NCBI RefSeq assembly: GCF_000607165.1
Contig: NZ_JFZG01000003.1
Coordinates: 62,001 to 126,000 of the forward strand
Direction: 5' to 3'
DNA length: 64,000 bases
Origin: Ralstonia pickettii
GTDB taxonomy: Bacteria; Pseudomonadota; Gammaproteobacteria; Burkholderiales; Burkholderiaceae
The notes beneath the pieces were generated by a model. That model saw only the letters and a program-made list of their open reading frames with translations. It made no database searches and had not been told where the DNA came from. Made by a program: the position numbers and the translations under genes. How positions within the stretch are numbered: the stretch's first letter is position 1; each line of letters begins with the position of its first letter. This document shows, one piece after another, positions 10,271 to 20,042 of the stretch.

Positions 10271-10921
10271 ATGAAAAACATCGTCATTCTCATTTCCGGA
10301 CGCGGTTCCAATATGGAAGCCATTGTCCGCGCCTGTCAGGCCGAAGGTTGGTCGGGACGCATTGCCGCCGTCATTTCTAATCGGCCCGATGCGGCAGGAC
10401 TTAAATTTGCCGCGTCGCACGGCATTGCCACCGCGGTGGTCGACCACAAGGCGTTCCCCGATCGCGACAGCTTCGACGCCGCCCTGGCGCAGGTGATCGA
10501 CGGCTTTTCGCCGGATTTGGTGGTGCTGGCCGGCTTCATGCGCATCCTTACGCCGGGCTTTGTAAAGCGCTACGCCGGGCGCATGCTGAACATTCATCCG
10601 TCGCTGCTGCCGTGCTTCCCCGGCTTGCACACGCACGAGGCCGCGTTGGCCATGGGCGTGAAGGTGCATGGCGCGACGGTGCATTTCGTCACGGCCGACC
10701 TGGACCACGGCCCGATCGTGCTGCAGGCCATCATCGACGTGCGTCAGGACGACACGCCCGACTCGCTGGCCGGGCGGCTGCTGGCGCAAGAACACACGAT
10801 CTATCCGCGTGCCGTACGCTGGTTCGTGGAAGGGCGGTTGTCGATCGAAGACGGTGTTGTGCGCGTTTCTCCGGATGAATCGCAGCTTGTCATTGGCATC
10901 AACGCCCGGGAGGCAGCATGA
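10271..10921 (+). CDS. purN: Phosphoribosylglycinamide formyltransferase
   Basis: Transfers the formyl group from 10-formyl-THF to GAR in de novo purine synthesis. The 216 aa product shows the N-terminal ISGRGSNMEAI phosphate loop, the catalytic stretch GRMLNIHPSLLPCFPG, and FVTADLDHGPIV with the catalytic Asp. Its stop overlaps the start of the next gene (ATGA), so the two are coupled. Confidence 0.97.
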   Translation: MKNIVILISGRGSNMEAIVRACQAEGWSGRIAAVISNRPDAAGLKFAASHGIATAVVDHKAFPDRDSFDAALAQVIDGFSPDLVVLAGFMRILTPGFVKRYAGRMLNIHPSLLPCFPGLHTHEAALAMGVKVHGATVHFVTADLDHGPIVLQAIIDVRQDDTPDSLAGRLLAQEHTIYPRAVRWFVEGRLSIEDGVVRVSPDESQLVIGINAREAA

Positions 10922-12312
10922 GTCAGGATCGTCAGCGTTCGCGCGGCAATGGAAATGGTGGGACGGGCAACAAGCGTGCCGGTTCCGGTGGCGGCGGCTG
11001 GTATCGGGCGCCGCAGGGCAAGCCCGCGCCCCGTAGCGCCCCGCGTCCCCGCACGGGCGTGCATGGCAGCCATCTGGAACACCTGGATAAGGTGCTGGCG
11101 CGCCTGCTGCACTTTGCGGCGCCGGCCGACATGGTGGTCAGCCAGTACTTCCGCGAGCACCACGAACTTGGCCACCGCGAGCGCGGCATCATCGCTGAGG
11201 CAGCCTTTGCCGTGCTGCGCCGCAAGGTGGAGTTCGGTCAGTTTGCCGAGAGCGGCACTGGCCCGGCGCGTCGTCGCCTTGTGCTGCTTGGCTTGTTGCA
11301 GACCGCCGGGCGTGAGGCCATTGCCCCGTTCCTGAACCCGGCCGAAGCCGAATGGCTGGATCGCTGGGAAAACCGCGACCGTGCCGCGCTGGCAGCCCGC
11401 GTGCGTGCCAATCTGCCCGACTGGCTGTTCGACGCACTGGTTGCGCAGCACGGTGCGGATTTCACCGAAGCGCTGGCGCAAGCGTGGCTGACGCCCGCGC
11501 CGCTGGACTTGCGGGTGAACACGCTCAAGGGCGAGCGCGAAGCCGTGCTTGCAACACTGGCCGAAGCCGGTATTGAAGGTGCTGCGGCGCCGCTGTCGCC
11601 GGTGGGCATTCGCCTGGCGGGTAAGCCGGCGTTGAACAAGCTCGATATCTTCACCAACGGCACGGTCGAGGTTCAGGACGAGGGCAGTCAACTGCTCTGC
11701 CAATTGCTGGCACCCAAGCGCGGCGAGATGGTGGTCGATTTCTGTGCTGGCGCCGGTGGCAAGACTCTGGCGATCGGCGCGGCGATGCGCTCGACCGGGC
11801 GCCTGTATGCCTTCGATGTATCGGAAAAGCGCTTGTCGAACCTGGGCCCGCGCCTGGCGCGCAGCGGCCTGTCGAACGTGCATCCGGGCCGGATCGACAG
11901 CGAGCACGATGCCAAGGTCAAGCGGCTGGCGGGCAAGATCGATCGCGTGTTGGTCGACGCGCCGTGCAGCGGTCTGGGTACGTTACGCCGCAATCCGGAC
12001 CTGAAGTGGCGCCAGTCCGCGCAGGCCGTGGAAGAAATGTCGGCCAAGCAGTTGTCGATCCTGACATCGGCGGCGCGGCTGCTGAAACCGGGCGGCCGCC
12101 TCGTTTACGCGACCTGCAGTGTGCTGGCGCGCGAGAACCAGCAGGTGGTCGAGCAGTTCCTGGCCGCGCATGAAGATTTCGTGCTCGTGCCCGCTGGTGA
12201 GGTGCTGGCCGCGCAGAAGATCGCCCTGGAAATGGGGCCCTACCTGGAGCTGTATCCGCACTCGCATCAGACCGACGGCTTCTTCGCGGCTGTGCTGGAG
12301 CGCCGCGCATGA
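10918..12312 (+). CDS. RsmB/NOP-family RNA (cytosine-5) methyltransferase
   Basis: A 464 aa SAM-dependent RNA m5C methyltransferase. Its Rossmann domain has motif I DFCAGAGGKTLAIG near residue 280, motif IV VDAPCSGLGTLRRNPD, and the catalytic cysteine motif VYATCSVLARENQ. The first 40 residues are Gly/Arg/Ser-rich and likely disordered. The following helical region is a diverged NusB-like domain, weaker than in true RsmB, so the substrate could be rRNA or another RNA. It overlaps purN upstream and the PLD-like gene downstream by 4 bp each. Confidence 0.93.
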   Translation: MSQDRQRSRGNGNGGTGNKRAGSGGGGWYRAPQGKPAPRSAPRPRTGVHGSHLEHLDKVLARLLHFAAPADMVVSQYFREHHELGHRERGIIAEAAFAVLRRKVEFGQFAESGTGPARRRLVLLGLLQTAGREAIAPFLNPAEAEWLDRWENRDRAALAARVRANLPDWLFDALVAQHGADFTEALAQAWLTPAPLDLRVNTLKGEREAVLATLAEAGIEGAAAPLSPVGIRLAGKPALNKLDIFTNGTVEVQDEGSQLLCQLLAPKRGEMVVDFCAGAGGKTLAIGAAMRSTGRLYAFDVSEKRLSNLGPRLARSGLSNVHPGRIDSEHDAKVKRLAGKIDRVLVDAPCSGLGTLRRNPDLKWRQSAQAVEEMSAKQLSILTSAARLLKPGGRLVYATCSVLARENQQVVEQFLAAHEDFVLVPAGEVLAAQKIALEMGPYLELYPHSHQTDGFFAAVLERRA

Positions 12313-12878
12313 TGCTGCGCCGCTTGGGTTGGCTGCTGGCCGCATGGCTGGTGTTTGCTGAAGGCGGCGTGGCGCTGGCCCGCAGCACACCGCCGGTGCA
12401 GCCGGCCAAGGGTACGGTGCAGGCTGCGTTCACGCCCGACGATGACATCGAAGGGTTGTTGGCCGATGCCATCGACCAGGCGCGCGAGCAGGTGCTGGTG
12501 CAGGCGTATCTGCTGTCGAACAAGGCGATTACGCGTGCGTTGCTGGCGGCGCATCAGCGCGGCGTGGATGTGCGCGTGCTGGCCGATCGCGAGCAGATGA
12601 CGCGCTCCGGCGGCAGCCGCGTGCCCGAGGTGGCCAATGCGGGCATCCCCGTCTGGCTAGAGGTGCGCTACAAGAACGCGCACAACAAGGTCATCGTGAT
12701 CGACCCGCGCGGCGCGCATCCGGTGCTGGTCACCGGTAGCTTCAACTTCACGCAGACCGCGCAGCGCGGCAATGCCGAGAACGTCCTGATCGTGCGCGGC
12801 GACGCCGATCTCGCCCAACGCTATGCCGCCAATTGGCAGAAGCATGTGGGCGATGCGTTGCCCTATCGGACCCAATAA
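12309..12878 (+). CDS. Phospholipase D-like protein (single HKD), exported
   Basis: A 189 aa protein with a signal peptide (MLRRLGWLLAAWLVF..., cleavage probably after ALA near residue 26). It has one PLD active-site motif, HNKVIVID (HxKxxxxD) near residue 121, followed by TGSFNFTQTAQRGNAEN. Single-motif members such as Nuc dimerise to form one active site and are usually periplasmic nucleases. The gene overlaps the methyltransferase by 4 bp. Whether it cleaves nucleic acid or lipid cannot be decided from sequence. Confidence 0.88.
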   Translation: MMLRRLGWLLAAWLVFAEGGVALARSTPPVQPAKGTVQAAFTPDDDIEGLLADAIDQAREQVLVQAYLLSNKAITRALLAAHQRGVDVRVLADREQMTRSGGSRVPEVANAGIPVWLEVRYKNAHNKVIVIDPRGAHPVLVTGSFNFTQTAQRGNAENVLIVRGDADLAQRYAANWQKHVGDALPYRTQ

Positions 12879-12903
12879 TGGGTCGCAATAACCGGTCACG
12901 CCA

Positions 12904-14280
12904 ATGAACGGATTGCCGCTGAACCTGAACCACTTCGCGCTGGGCCACATGATCGACGACATCGTCTCCGATCTGGGTGGTCCGCGCTTTATCTGGCAAC
13001 TGGGCGTGCTGGTGCTGGTGCTCGTTGCCGCGTGGCTGATTGCGCGGCCGATTGCGCGGCGCTTGCATACGGCCCATGTGAACGACACGTTCGCCCTGCG
13101 TTTTGCCTGGTCGAGCCTGGAGCGGGCGATGTTCCCGCTGATCGGCTGGCTGCTGGTGGTGGGCGCGCGCTATGCGCTGATCGGAACCATGCCGATCAGC
13201 GTGTTCCGCCTGGCTGCCGTGCCGCTGTTCGGCCTGACGATTCTCTATCTCGGCTTCTACGTGCTGCGCCGCGTGCTGTCGGCCAATGGTGAGTTGCACG
13301 GCATGCTCGTCGTCGCCGAGCGCGTGCTGACCACGCTGATGTGGATCGGCATGGTGCTCTACGTGCTGGGCGTGCTGGGCGATGTGGTGGATTACCTCGA
13401 CGGCATTCGCTTTGCGCTGGGCGGCAAGCAGAAGGTGAGCCTCGCCGCCATGCTGATGGGCGTGGTGTGGATTCTTGTCACCGTGCTGGTGGCGATGTGG
13501 TTCGGCTCGTGGCTGGACAGCCGCATTACGCGCGCTTCTGCCATCGACGCCAACCTGAAGGTGGTGCTGTCGCGTGTGACCAAGGCGGTGCTGTTGCTGG
13601 TGTCGTTGCTGCTGAGCCTGTCGCTCGTGGGCATCGACCTGACGGTGCTGTCGGTGTTTGGCGGCGCGCTGGGTGTGGGCCTGGGCTTCGGTTTGCAGAA
13701 GATCGCCAGCAATTACGTCTCGGGCTTCATCATCCTGCTCGAGCGCTCGCTCAAGCTCGGCGATCAGATTACGGTCAGCACATACACCGGCATCGTCACG
13801 CAGATCCGCACGCGCTACACCGTGGTGCGCAACGGCGATGGCGATACGCTGGTTCCGAACGAACTGATGGTCGCGCAAGCCGTGCAGAACCACAATGAGC
13901 GCGGCACCGTGCGCGTGGCAGTGCGCGTGCAGGCGTCGTATGCCGCCGATCCTGAAGCGGTGCTGTCGCTGCTGCTGCAATGCCCCGAGGGCATCTCACG
14001 CATTCTGCCCGAGCCGGCGCCCGCCGCCTTCATGGCCCTGTTTGCAGACAGCGGCATCGAGTACGAACTTGGCGTGTGGATCGCGGATCCGCACAACGGC
14101 AAGCTGGGCGTCCAGTCCGATCTGAATCGCGCTATCTATCGCCGTTTCAAAGAGGCGGGCATCGACATTCCGTATCCGCAACGGGAAGTGCGTGTGCTCG
14201 GGCCGCTGGGGCCGCAGCAGGGCGCTTCAAGCACTTCGGGTGATGCAGCAGCCTCATCCAGCGCATCCGTGCCGACCTAA
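12904..14280 (+). CDS. MscS-family mechanosensitive ion channel
   Basis: A 458 aa inner-membrane channel protein. Several hydrophobic segments precede the pore-lining helix, seen in FGGALGVGLGFGLQKIASNY. The MscS beta domain then follows (LERSLKLGDQITV..., with the NGDGDTLVPNELM segment), and the C-terminal alpha/beta vestibule (PYPQREVRVLG). The tail is low-complexity Ser/Ala. It has more N-terminal TM segments than the minimal MscS. It starts 25 bp after the PLD-like gene and may share its transcript. Confidence 0.93.
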   Translation: MNGLPLNLNHFALGHMIDDIVSDLGGPRFIWQLGVLVLVLVAAWLIARPIARRLHTAHVNDTFALRFAWSSLERAMFPLIGWLLVVGARYALIGTMPISVFRLAAVPLFGLTILYLGFYVLRRVLSANGELHGMLVVAERVLTTLMWIGMVLYVLGVLGDVVDYLDGIRFALGGKQKVSLAAMLMGVVWILVTVLVAMWFGSWLDSRITRASAIDANLKVVLSRVTKAVLLLVSLLLSLSLVGIDLTVLSVFGGALGVGLGFGLQKIASNYVSGFIILLERSLKLGDQITVSTYTGIVTQIRTRYTVVRNGDGDTLVPNELMVAQAVQNHNERGTVRVAVRVQASYAADPEAVLSLLLQCPEGISRILPEPAPAAFMALFADSGIEYELGVWIADPHNGKLGVQSDLNRAIYRRFKEAGIDIPYPQREVRVLGPLGPQQGASSTSGDAAASSSASVPT

Positions 14281-14652
14281 CACATCTGTAGGCGGAACGG
14301 TGCCCACTTGTCTGAGGTCAAATCAGCGGGTTTCCCCCATGGAATGGAGGGGGTATTCGGTTAAAATGTTAAATGCTCCCACGAAGGATCAGACGGCCGG
14401 TCGCAAAAGCTTAGCACTTGCGACAATGCGCCGCGAACACCTTGTATTGCGCTGGGGCGGAGGTCATATGGGTAGCAGCCGCAAGCTCGCCGATGTGACG
14501 CGCAAGCCGGGTGCCAACACCCGAATCCCCGCCAACACGACCCCGTTGTCGTAACGCTACGACAGCGGATGGCCTTAAGAGGCAGCAACGTCCGGATCAG
14601 TTGATGGATAAAAAGCTGCTTTGATCACCCCGAGTTGACCACGGAGAACACT
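14281..14652. other. Structured intergenic leader upstream of the desaturase
   Basis: About 370 bp without a recognised gene. It contains a C5/G5 inverted repeat around 14334-14353, an AT-rich -10-like stretch just after it (TTAAAATG), and two perfect 7 bp hairpins: GTCGCAA/TTGCGAC at 14400-14424 and TGTCGTA/TACGACA at 14547-14564. A 28-codon ORF with a good ribosome site lies between the hairpins. It is probably a long 5' leader of the desaturase gene. Confidence 0.4.
14468..14554 (+). CDS. Possible 28 aa small ORF in desaturase leader
   Basis: The ATG at 14468 is preceded by GGAGG four bases upstream. The frame encodes MGSSRKLADVTRKPGANTRI and eight more residues, then stops with TAA. It has no signal peptide, no TM segment and no family I recognise. 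Its stop lies inside the second hairpin of the leader, so translation could influence folding there. The call rests only on the ribosome site and position, and it may be chance. Confidence 0.25.
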   Translation: MGSSRKLADVTRKPGANTRIPANTTPLS

Positions 14653-15843
14653 TTGATCGACTCCTTTCTGACTTTCCTTGCCAACGGCACCCTCGATTGG
14701 GCCTGGTGGCAGATCCTGATTTTCACGCTGGTGGTGACGCACATCACGATCGCCTGCGTCACGATTTTTCTGCACCGTTGCCAGGCGCACCGGGCGCTGG
14801 ACGTGCATCCCATTGCCGGACACTTCTTCCGTTTCTGGCTGTGGCTGACCACCGGCATGGTCACCAAGGAATGGACCGCCATTCACCGCAAGCACCACGC
14901 CAAGTGCGAAACCGAAGACGATCCGCACAGCCCGCAGACCCGTGGCATCCGCAAAGTGCTGATGGAAGGTGCTGAGCTGTATCGCGCCGAGGCCAAGAAC
15001 AAGGAAACGATCCAGAAGTTCGGCCACGGTACGCCGGACGATTGGGTTGAGAAGAACGTGTACTCGAAGTTCACGTGGCAGGGCGTCGGTTTGATGCTGA
15101 TCCTGGACGTGCTGATGTTCGGCGCGCTGGGCCTGACGGTGTGGGCGGTGCAGATGCTGTGGATCCCGATCCACGCTGCCGGCATCATTAACGGTCTGGG
15201 CCACTTCTGGGGCTACCGCAACTTCGACTGCGAAGACGCTTCGACCAACGTGTCGCCGTGGGGCATCATCATCGGCGGCGAAGAGCTGCACAACAATCAC
15301 CACACGTACGCTACGTCGGCTAAGTTTTCGGTCAAGTGGTACGAGTTCGACATCGGCTGGGGCTACATCCGCGCGCTCGAAATCGTCGGTTTGGCGAAGG
15401 TCAAGAAAGTGGCGCCAAAGGCACGTTTTGGCGACGTGAAGCCGGTCGACCAGAACACGCTGGAAGCCATCATCGCGAACCGCTATGACGTGATGGCTCG
15501 CTACGCCAAGACTGTTAAGACCGCTTACCGCCAAGAGCTGGCCAAGTTGAAGGACTCGCGCGCTGTTGAGTACCGTGCGCTGAAGCCGGCCCGCAAGTGG
15601 TTCCACCGCGACGAAACCAAGCTGGGCGCGCCGCAGCGTGAGCAGCTCTCGCAAATCGTGTCGGACCATTCGGCGTTGCACACCTTCGTTGAAATGCGTC
15701 GCGAGCTTGGCGCGCTGTGGGGCCGTTCGAACGCCACGCGCGAGCAACTACTGCATCAACTGCAAGAGTGGTGCAAGCGCGCCGAGGAAAGCGGCATCCA
15801 CGCGCTGCAGGAATTTGCTGTTCGCCTGCGCCGTTACGCCTGA
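14653..15843 (+). CDS. Membrane fatty acid desaturase (DesA/acyl-CoA desaturase type) with extra C-terminal domain
   Basis: Introduces a double bond into acyl chains at the inner membrane using a di-iron centre. Three histidine boxes are present: HRCQAH near residue 41, HRKHH near 78 and HNNHH near 213, with two pairs of hydrophobic segments. I chose the TTG at 14653 because GGAG lies 6 bp upstream; TTG at 14635 is the alternative. After about residue 250 a soluble helical domain of roughly 145 residues follows. Its end (QREQLSQI..., GALWGRSNATREQLL, RAEESGIHALQEFAVRLRR) resembles the C-terminal region of ISL3-family transposases. The gene is followed by a terminator. Confidence 0.92.
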   Translation: MIDSFLTFLANGTLDWAWWQILIFTLVVTHITIACVTIFLHRCQAHRALDVHPIAGHFFRFWLWLTTGMVTKEWTAIHRKHHAKCETEDDPHSPQTRGIRKVLMEGAELYRAEAKNKETIQKFGHGTPDDWVEKNVYSKFTWQGVGLMLILDVLMFGALGLTVWAVQMLWIPIHAAGIINGLGHFWGYRNFDCEDASTNVSPWGIIIGGEELHNNHHTYATSAKFSVKWYEFDIGWGYIRALEIVGLAKVKKVAPKARFGDVKPVDQNTLEAIIANRYDVMARYAKTVKTAYRQELAKLKDSRAVEYRALKPARKWFHRDETKLGAPQREQLSQIVSDHSALHTFVEMRRELGALWGRSNATREQLLHQLQEWCKRAEESGIHALQEFAVRLRRYA

Positions 15844-15862
15844 CTTTCTTGTCTCATAGGTG

Positions 15863-15888
15863 AAGCCCCGCTCCGCAGCGGGGCTTTT
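15863..15888 (+). terminator. Rho-independent terminator after desaturase
   Basis: A perfect 10 bp stem, AAGCCCCGCT / AGCGGGGCTT, with a 4 nt loop (ccgc) followed by a T-run. Confidence 0.9.
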
Positions 15889-16030
15889 CTTTTGGGTAAA
15901 CTGCCCCAACTCACATTTTTAACGGGCCGCGACAATGTATCGCGGTGCCAGTCCTCCTCACACGCCGTCCGTTTCATTGCCGCGCCAGCTTCTCGGCGCC
16001 TTAACAGCGCGAATGGACGCGGAGACCACC

Positions 16031-17179
16031 ATGGAAACCCACATCAAGACGGTTGAATTCGAGCGCCCGGATATGCTTTCCGAAGCGCAATCCGGCGCCA
16101 GTTGCGTGGCCCACGCTTGGGCCAAGGTGCCGCCGGTGCTGTCGCGCGAGGAACGCGACGAACTGAAGGCTCGCATCAAGCGCCTGCTCAAGGAACGCGA
16201 GGCCGTGCTGGTCGCGCACTACTACGTTGACGCTGACCTGCAGGACCTGGCCGAGGAGACCGGTGGCTGCGTGTCCGACTCGCTCGAAATGGCGCGCTTC
16301 GGCCGCGACCATTCGGCCAAGACATTGATCGTGGCAGGCGTGCGCTTCATGGGCGAGACCGCCAAGATTCTGAGCCCCGAAAAGACTGTGCTGATGCCGG
16401 ACCTTGACGCGACCTGCTCTCTGGATCTGGGTTGCCCGCCGGATGAGTTCGCCGCCTTCTGCGACGCGCATCCGGATCGCACCGTGGTCGTCTATGCCAA
16501 TACCAGCGCCGCTGTGAAGGCACGTGCCGACTGGATGGTGACCTCATCGATCGGCCTGAAGATCGTGCAGCATCTGCATGCGCAGGGAAAGAAAATCCTG
16601 TGGGCTCCCGATCGTCATCTCGGCAGCTACATTCAGAAGCAGACCGGCGCCGACATGCTGATGTGGCAGGGCTCCTGTCTGGTGCACGACGAGTTCAAGG
16701 GCGTGGAGCTCGACCTGCTGCGCGCCGAGCACCCGAACGCGAAGATTCTCGTCCACCCGGAATCGCCTGAATCTGTGGTGGCGCAGGCCGATGTGGTGGG
16801 TTCGACTTCGCAGCTGATTGCGGCAGCGCAGTCGTTGTCAGCGCAGGAATTCATCGTCGCGACCGACAACGGCATCCTGCACAAGATGCGCATGGCGGCT
16901 CCGGGCAAGCGCTTTATCGAGGCGCCGACCGCCGGCAACGCCGCCACCTGCAAGAGCTGCGCGCATTGCCCATGGATGGCGATGAATGCGCTGACCAATC
17001 TGGCCGAGGTGCTGGAAACCGGTCGCAACGAGATCCATGTTGATCCCGCCGTCGGTAAGCAGGCCGTGGTCTGCATCGATCGCATGCTGGATTTTGCCGC
17101 GCGGGAAAAAGCCGTGGTTCGCCCGCAGGGTGAACTGGCAGCCAACGCGCAACTCTTTCAAGGAATCGGTCCGGCATGA
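16031..17179 (+). CDS. nadA: Quinolinate synthase
   Basis: [4Fe-4S] enzyme condensing iminoaspartate (from NadB) with DHAP to quinolinate. At 382 aa it is slightly longer than the E. coli enzyme. Conserved pieces are [39 protein letters not shown], the ligand-bearing [11 protein letters not shown], and [13 protein letters not shown] near the C-terminus. I chose the ATG at 16031 because GGAG lies 6 bp upstream; an in-frame start at 15935 adds 32 unconvincing residues. It is coupled to nadC by a 4 bp overlap. Confidence 0.96.
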   Translation: METHIKTVEFERPDMLSEAQSGASCVAHAWAKVPPVLSREERDELKARIKRLLKEREAVLVAHYYVDADLQDLAEETGGCVSDSLEMARFGRDHSAKTLIVAGVRFMGETAKILSPEKTVLMPDLDATCSLDLGCPPDEFAAFCDAHPDRTVVVYANTSAAVKARADWMVTSSIGLKIVQHLHAQGKKILWAPDRHLGSYIQKQTGADMLMWQGSCLVHDEFKGVELDLLRAEHPNAKILVHPESPESVVAQADVVGSTSQLIAAAQSLSAQEFIVATDNGILHKMRMAAPGKRFIEAPTAGNAATCKSCAHCPWMAMNALTNLAEVLETGRNEIHVDPAVGKQAVVCIDRMLDFAAREKAVVRPQGELAANAQLFQGIGPA

Positions 17180-18075
17180 CGGCAACCCAGATGAACGCGA
17201 CGAGCTTTGCTACGGCGGCTCAGGCAATTTTCGATAGCTTTGGCCCGGCACTGCACGAGGCATTGTCCGCCAACGTGGCTGCTGCGATTGCCGAGGACGT
17301 CGGCACGGGTGACCGCACCGGTTTGCTGATCCCAGCCGATCGCCATGCGCGCGCGCGGGTGATTGTGCGCGAGACCGCCGTGCTGTGTGGCACGCCTTGG
17401 TTCGATGCATGCATGCGCGCCGTTGATCCGACGCTGCGCGTTACATGGCGCCAGCACGAAGGCGACCGCATGGCGCCCGATTCGGTGGTGTGCGAGATCG
17501 AAGGCCCGGCGCGATCGCTGCTGACAGCCGAACGCCCGTCGCTGAACTTCCTGCAATTGCTTTCCGGTGTGGCGACAACAACGTCGCGTTACGCTGCGGC
17601 CATCGACGGCACGCGCGCCCGCGTGCTTGATACGCGCAAGACGCTGCCGGGCCTGCGCCTGGCGCAGAAGTACGCCGTGCGTATCGGTGGTGGCGAGAAC
17701 CAACGCCTGGCGTTGTATGACGGCATCCTGATCAAGGAAAACCACATCGCTGCGGCGGGTGGCGTGACGGCAGCCCTGCGTGCGGCGCAGGCACTGAACA
17801 CCGGGGTGACGATCCAGGTCGAGGTGGAAACGCTGACTCAGCTTGAAGAGGCGCTGGCGGCGGGCGCTACGTCCGTGCTGCTGGACAACTTCGAGCCGCC
17901 TGCGATGCGTGAGGCTGTGCGCGTGACGGCGGGCAGGGCGCTACTGGAGGTGTCCGGCGGCGTGAGCATCGAGACGATCCGCGCGTTTGCCGAAACGGGT
18001 GTGGACCGTATCTCCGTCGGCGCGCTGACGAAGGACGTACGCGCGACCGACTTCTCTTTGCGGATCGTCGAGTAA
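17176..18075 (+). CDS. nadC: Nicotinate-nucleotide pyrophosphorylase (quinolinate phosphoribosyltransferase)
   Basis: Converts quinolinate and PRPP to nicotinate mononucleotide in de novo NAD synthesis. The 299 aa product shows [17 protein letters not shown], the signature [40 protein letters not shown], and the C-terminal [21 protein letters not shown]. It overlaps nadA by 4 bp and converges on nadB with only 3 bp between stops. Confidence 0.97.
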   Translation: MTATQMNATSFATAAQAIFDSFGPALHEALSANVAAAIAEDVGTGDRTGLLIPADRHARARVIVRETAVLCGTPWFDACMRAVDPTLRVTWRQHEGDRMAPDSVVCEIEGPARSLLTAERPSLNFLQLLSGVATTTSRYAAAIDGTRARVLDTRKTLPGLRLAQKYAVRIGGGENQRLALYDGILIKENHIAAAGGVTAALRAAQALNTGVTIQVEVETLTQLEEALAAGATSVLLDNFEPPAMREAVRVTAGRALLEVSGGVSIETIRAFAETGVDRISVGALTKDVRATDFSLRIVE

Positions 18076-18078
18076 GCC

Positions 18079-19680
18079 TTAGCGTTTCCGGGCGATCTGC
18101 CGATGGGTCGGCTGCATGACTGTCGGCAGCGCCTTGGGCAGCGTCTCGGGGTAGTCGCGCGAGAAATGCAGGCCGCGGCTCTCATGCCGTGACAGCGCAC
18201 TGTCGACGATCAGCGAGGCAGCCTCGACGAGGTTGCGCAGCTCCAGCAGATCGTGGCTCACGCGGAAGTTGGCGTAGTACTCCGTAATTTCTTCGCGCAA
18301 CAGGGCGATGCGGTGCTGCGCGCGTTCCAGCCGCTTGTTCGTGCGCACGATGCCGACGTAGTTCCACATCATGCGGCGCAGTTCGTCCCAGTTGTGCGAG
18401 ACGACGACTTCCTCATCGGCGTCGGTCACGCGGCTCTCATCCCACGCGGGAATCTGCACCGACGTTGGGTTCGAGGGCGGTTGCGCGAGGATGTCCTCCG
18501 CCGCGCCACGCCCGATCACCATGCATTCCAGCAGCGAATTGCTCGCCAGCCGGTTGGCGCCGTGCAGGCCCGTGTAGGCCGTCTCGCCCACGGCGTACAG
18601 CCCCGCGATATCCGTGCGCCCGAGGTGATCCGTCACCACGCCGCCGCACGTGTAGTGGGCCGCCGGCACCACCGGAATCGGTTGGCGCGTGATGTCGATG
18701 CCCAGCTCCAGGCAGCGTGCCATGATGGTCGGGAAATGTTCCTTGAGGAACTCCGGGCTCTGGTGGCTGATGTCCAGATAGACGCAGTCCAGGCCACGCT
18801 TCTTCATCTCGAAGTCGATGGCGCGCGCGACGATATCGCGCGGAGCGAGCTCAGCGCGCTCATCGTGCGCCGGCATGAAGCGCGTGCCGTCGGGCAGGAT
18901 CAGCTTGCCGCCTTCACCGCGCACGGCTTCGGTAATCAGGAATGATTTCGCGAACGGGTGGTAAAGACATGTGGGGTGGAACTGGATGAATTCCATGTTC
19001 GCTACCCGGCAGCCCGCGCGCCAAGCCATGGCGATGCCGTCGCCGCTGGCCGTGTCCGGATTTGTCGTATAGAGATAGACCTTGCCCGCGCCGCCCGTGG
19101 CCATCACGGTTTGGCTCGCGGTAATCGTCTTGACGTGGCCCGATGCAATGTCGAGCGCATACAGGCCATGGCAGCGCATGCCCGGCTGCCCCAGCTTCGC
19201 ATCGGTAATCAGGTCGATCGCAAAGTGGTCTTCCAGCAGCGTGATGTTCGGGTGGTTGCGTACCTTCTCAACCAGCGTCGTGACCACGGCATGGCCGGTG
19301 GCATCGGCGGCGTGGATGATGCGTCGATGGCGATGGCCGCCCTCGCGCGTCAGGTGGAAGCCGAGTTCAGCCTGCTCGTCGCGCGTGAAAGGCACGCCAT
19401 GGCCGATCAGCCATTCAATGGCCGAGCGCCCGTTTTCGACGATGTAGCGGGTGGCGGCTTCATCGCACAGTCCTGCCCCGGCGATGAGCGTGTCGTCGAC
19501 GTGTTCGTCATGGCTGTCGCCTGAATCGAGCACTGCGGCAATGCCGCCCTGCGCCCAGTCGCTGGCGCCTTCCGGCAGGCTGCGTTTGCTGATGACGACC
19601 ACGCGGCGGTGATCGGCTAAGTGCAGGGCGACGGTCAGACCCGCCAAGCCGCTGCCAACAACGGCAACATCGAAATTCAT
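18079..19680 (-). CDS. nadB: L-aspartate oxidase
   Basis: FAD enzyme oxidising aspartate to iminoaspartate, the first step of the NadB-NadA-NadC route. The 533 aa product has the FAD-binding [16 protein letters not shown] at its start, [13 protein letters not shown], the succinate dehydrogenase-like active-site region [18 protein letters not shown], and [23 protein letters not shown] chose the ATG at 19680 ([11 protein letters not shown]), where the family begins. It is convergent with nadAC. Confidence 0.97.
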   Translation of the reverse strand: MNFDVAVVGSGLAGLTVALHLADHRRVVVISKRSLPEGASDWAQGGIAAVLDSGDSHDEHVDDTLIAGAGLCDEAATRYIVENGRSAIEWLIGHGVPFTRDEQAELGFHLTREGGHRHRRIIHAADATGHAVVTTLVEKVRNHPNITLLEDHFAIDLITDAKLGQPGMRCHGLYALDIASGHVKTITASQTVMATGGAGKVYLYTTNPDTASGDGIAMAWRAGCRVANMEFIQFHPTCLYHPFAKSFLITEAVRGEGGKLILPDGTRFMPAHDERAELAPRDIVARAIDFEMKKRGLDCVYLDISHQSPEFLKEHFPTIMARCLELGIDITRQPIPVVPAAHYTCGGVVTDHLGRTDIAGLYAVGETAYTGLHGANRLASNSLLECMVIGRGAAEDILAQPPSNPTSVQIPAWDESRVTDADEEVVVSHNWDELRRMMWNYVGIVRTNKRLERAQHRIALLREEITEYYANFRVSHDLLELRNLVEAASLIVDSALSRHESRGLHFSRDYPETLPKALPTVMQPTHRQIARKR

Positions 19681-19787
19681 GGAAGACGCGGGAAGCGGTG
19701 CGAACGCGGCCGGTGGATAACACAGCCGCGTGTCAATTGGAAAGAAGAGGAGTGTACACCCCAGCATGCGCCAAACAGCAGGCAACA

Positions 19788-19813
19788 AAAAACCCGCCTG
19801 AGAGCGGGTTTTT
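19788..19813 (-). terminator. Terminator after rpmB-rpmG
   Basis: Stem AAAAACCCGC / GCGGGTTTTT with a 6 nt loop. Flanking ACAGCA/TGCTGT can extend it. The stem is T-rich on both strands; the likely role is to end the rpmB-rpmG transcript before nadB. Confidence 0.88.
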
Positions 19814-19858
19814 GCTGTCGGTCATGCCGACGGAAACAAGATGCGCAATCCGCGAGGA

Positions 19859-20029
19859 TTACTTGATCTTGGTTTCCTTGTAAGCGACGTGCTTGCGGGC
19901 GACGGGATCGAACTTCATGATCTCCATCTTTTCCGGCTTGGTGCGCTTGTTCTTGGTGGTCGTGTAGAAATGACCCGTACCTGCGGTCGATTCCAGCTTG
20001 ATCTTGTCGCGTCCGCCTTTGCTGGCCAT
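19859..20029 (-). CDS. rpmG: 50S ribosomal protein L33
   Basis: The 56 aa product begins [20 protein letters not shown] and ends [18 protein letters not shown]. It is the zinc-free type of L33 (no CxxC pairs). Basic and full length, it lies 13 bp downstream of rpmB as in most proteobacteria, with a ribosome site (AGGAG) before its ATG. Confidence 0.97.
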   Translation of the reverse strand: MASKGGRDKIKLESTAGTGHFYTTTKNKRTKPEKMEIMKFDPVARKHVAYKETKIK

Positions 20030-20042
20030 GTTTAACTCCTAA

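Noticed and set aside
9871-10323. Overlapping plus and minus open frames between the response regulator and purN
   Set aside because: No ribosome sites, no conserved motifs, and they overlap the start of purN; treated as intergenic.
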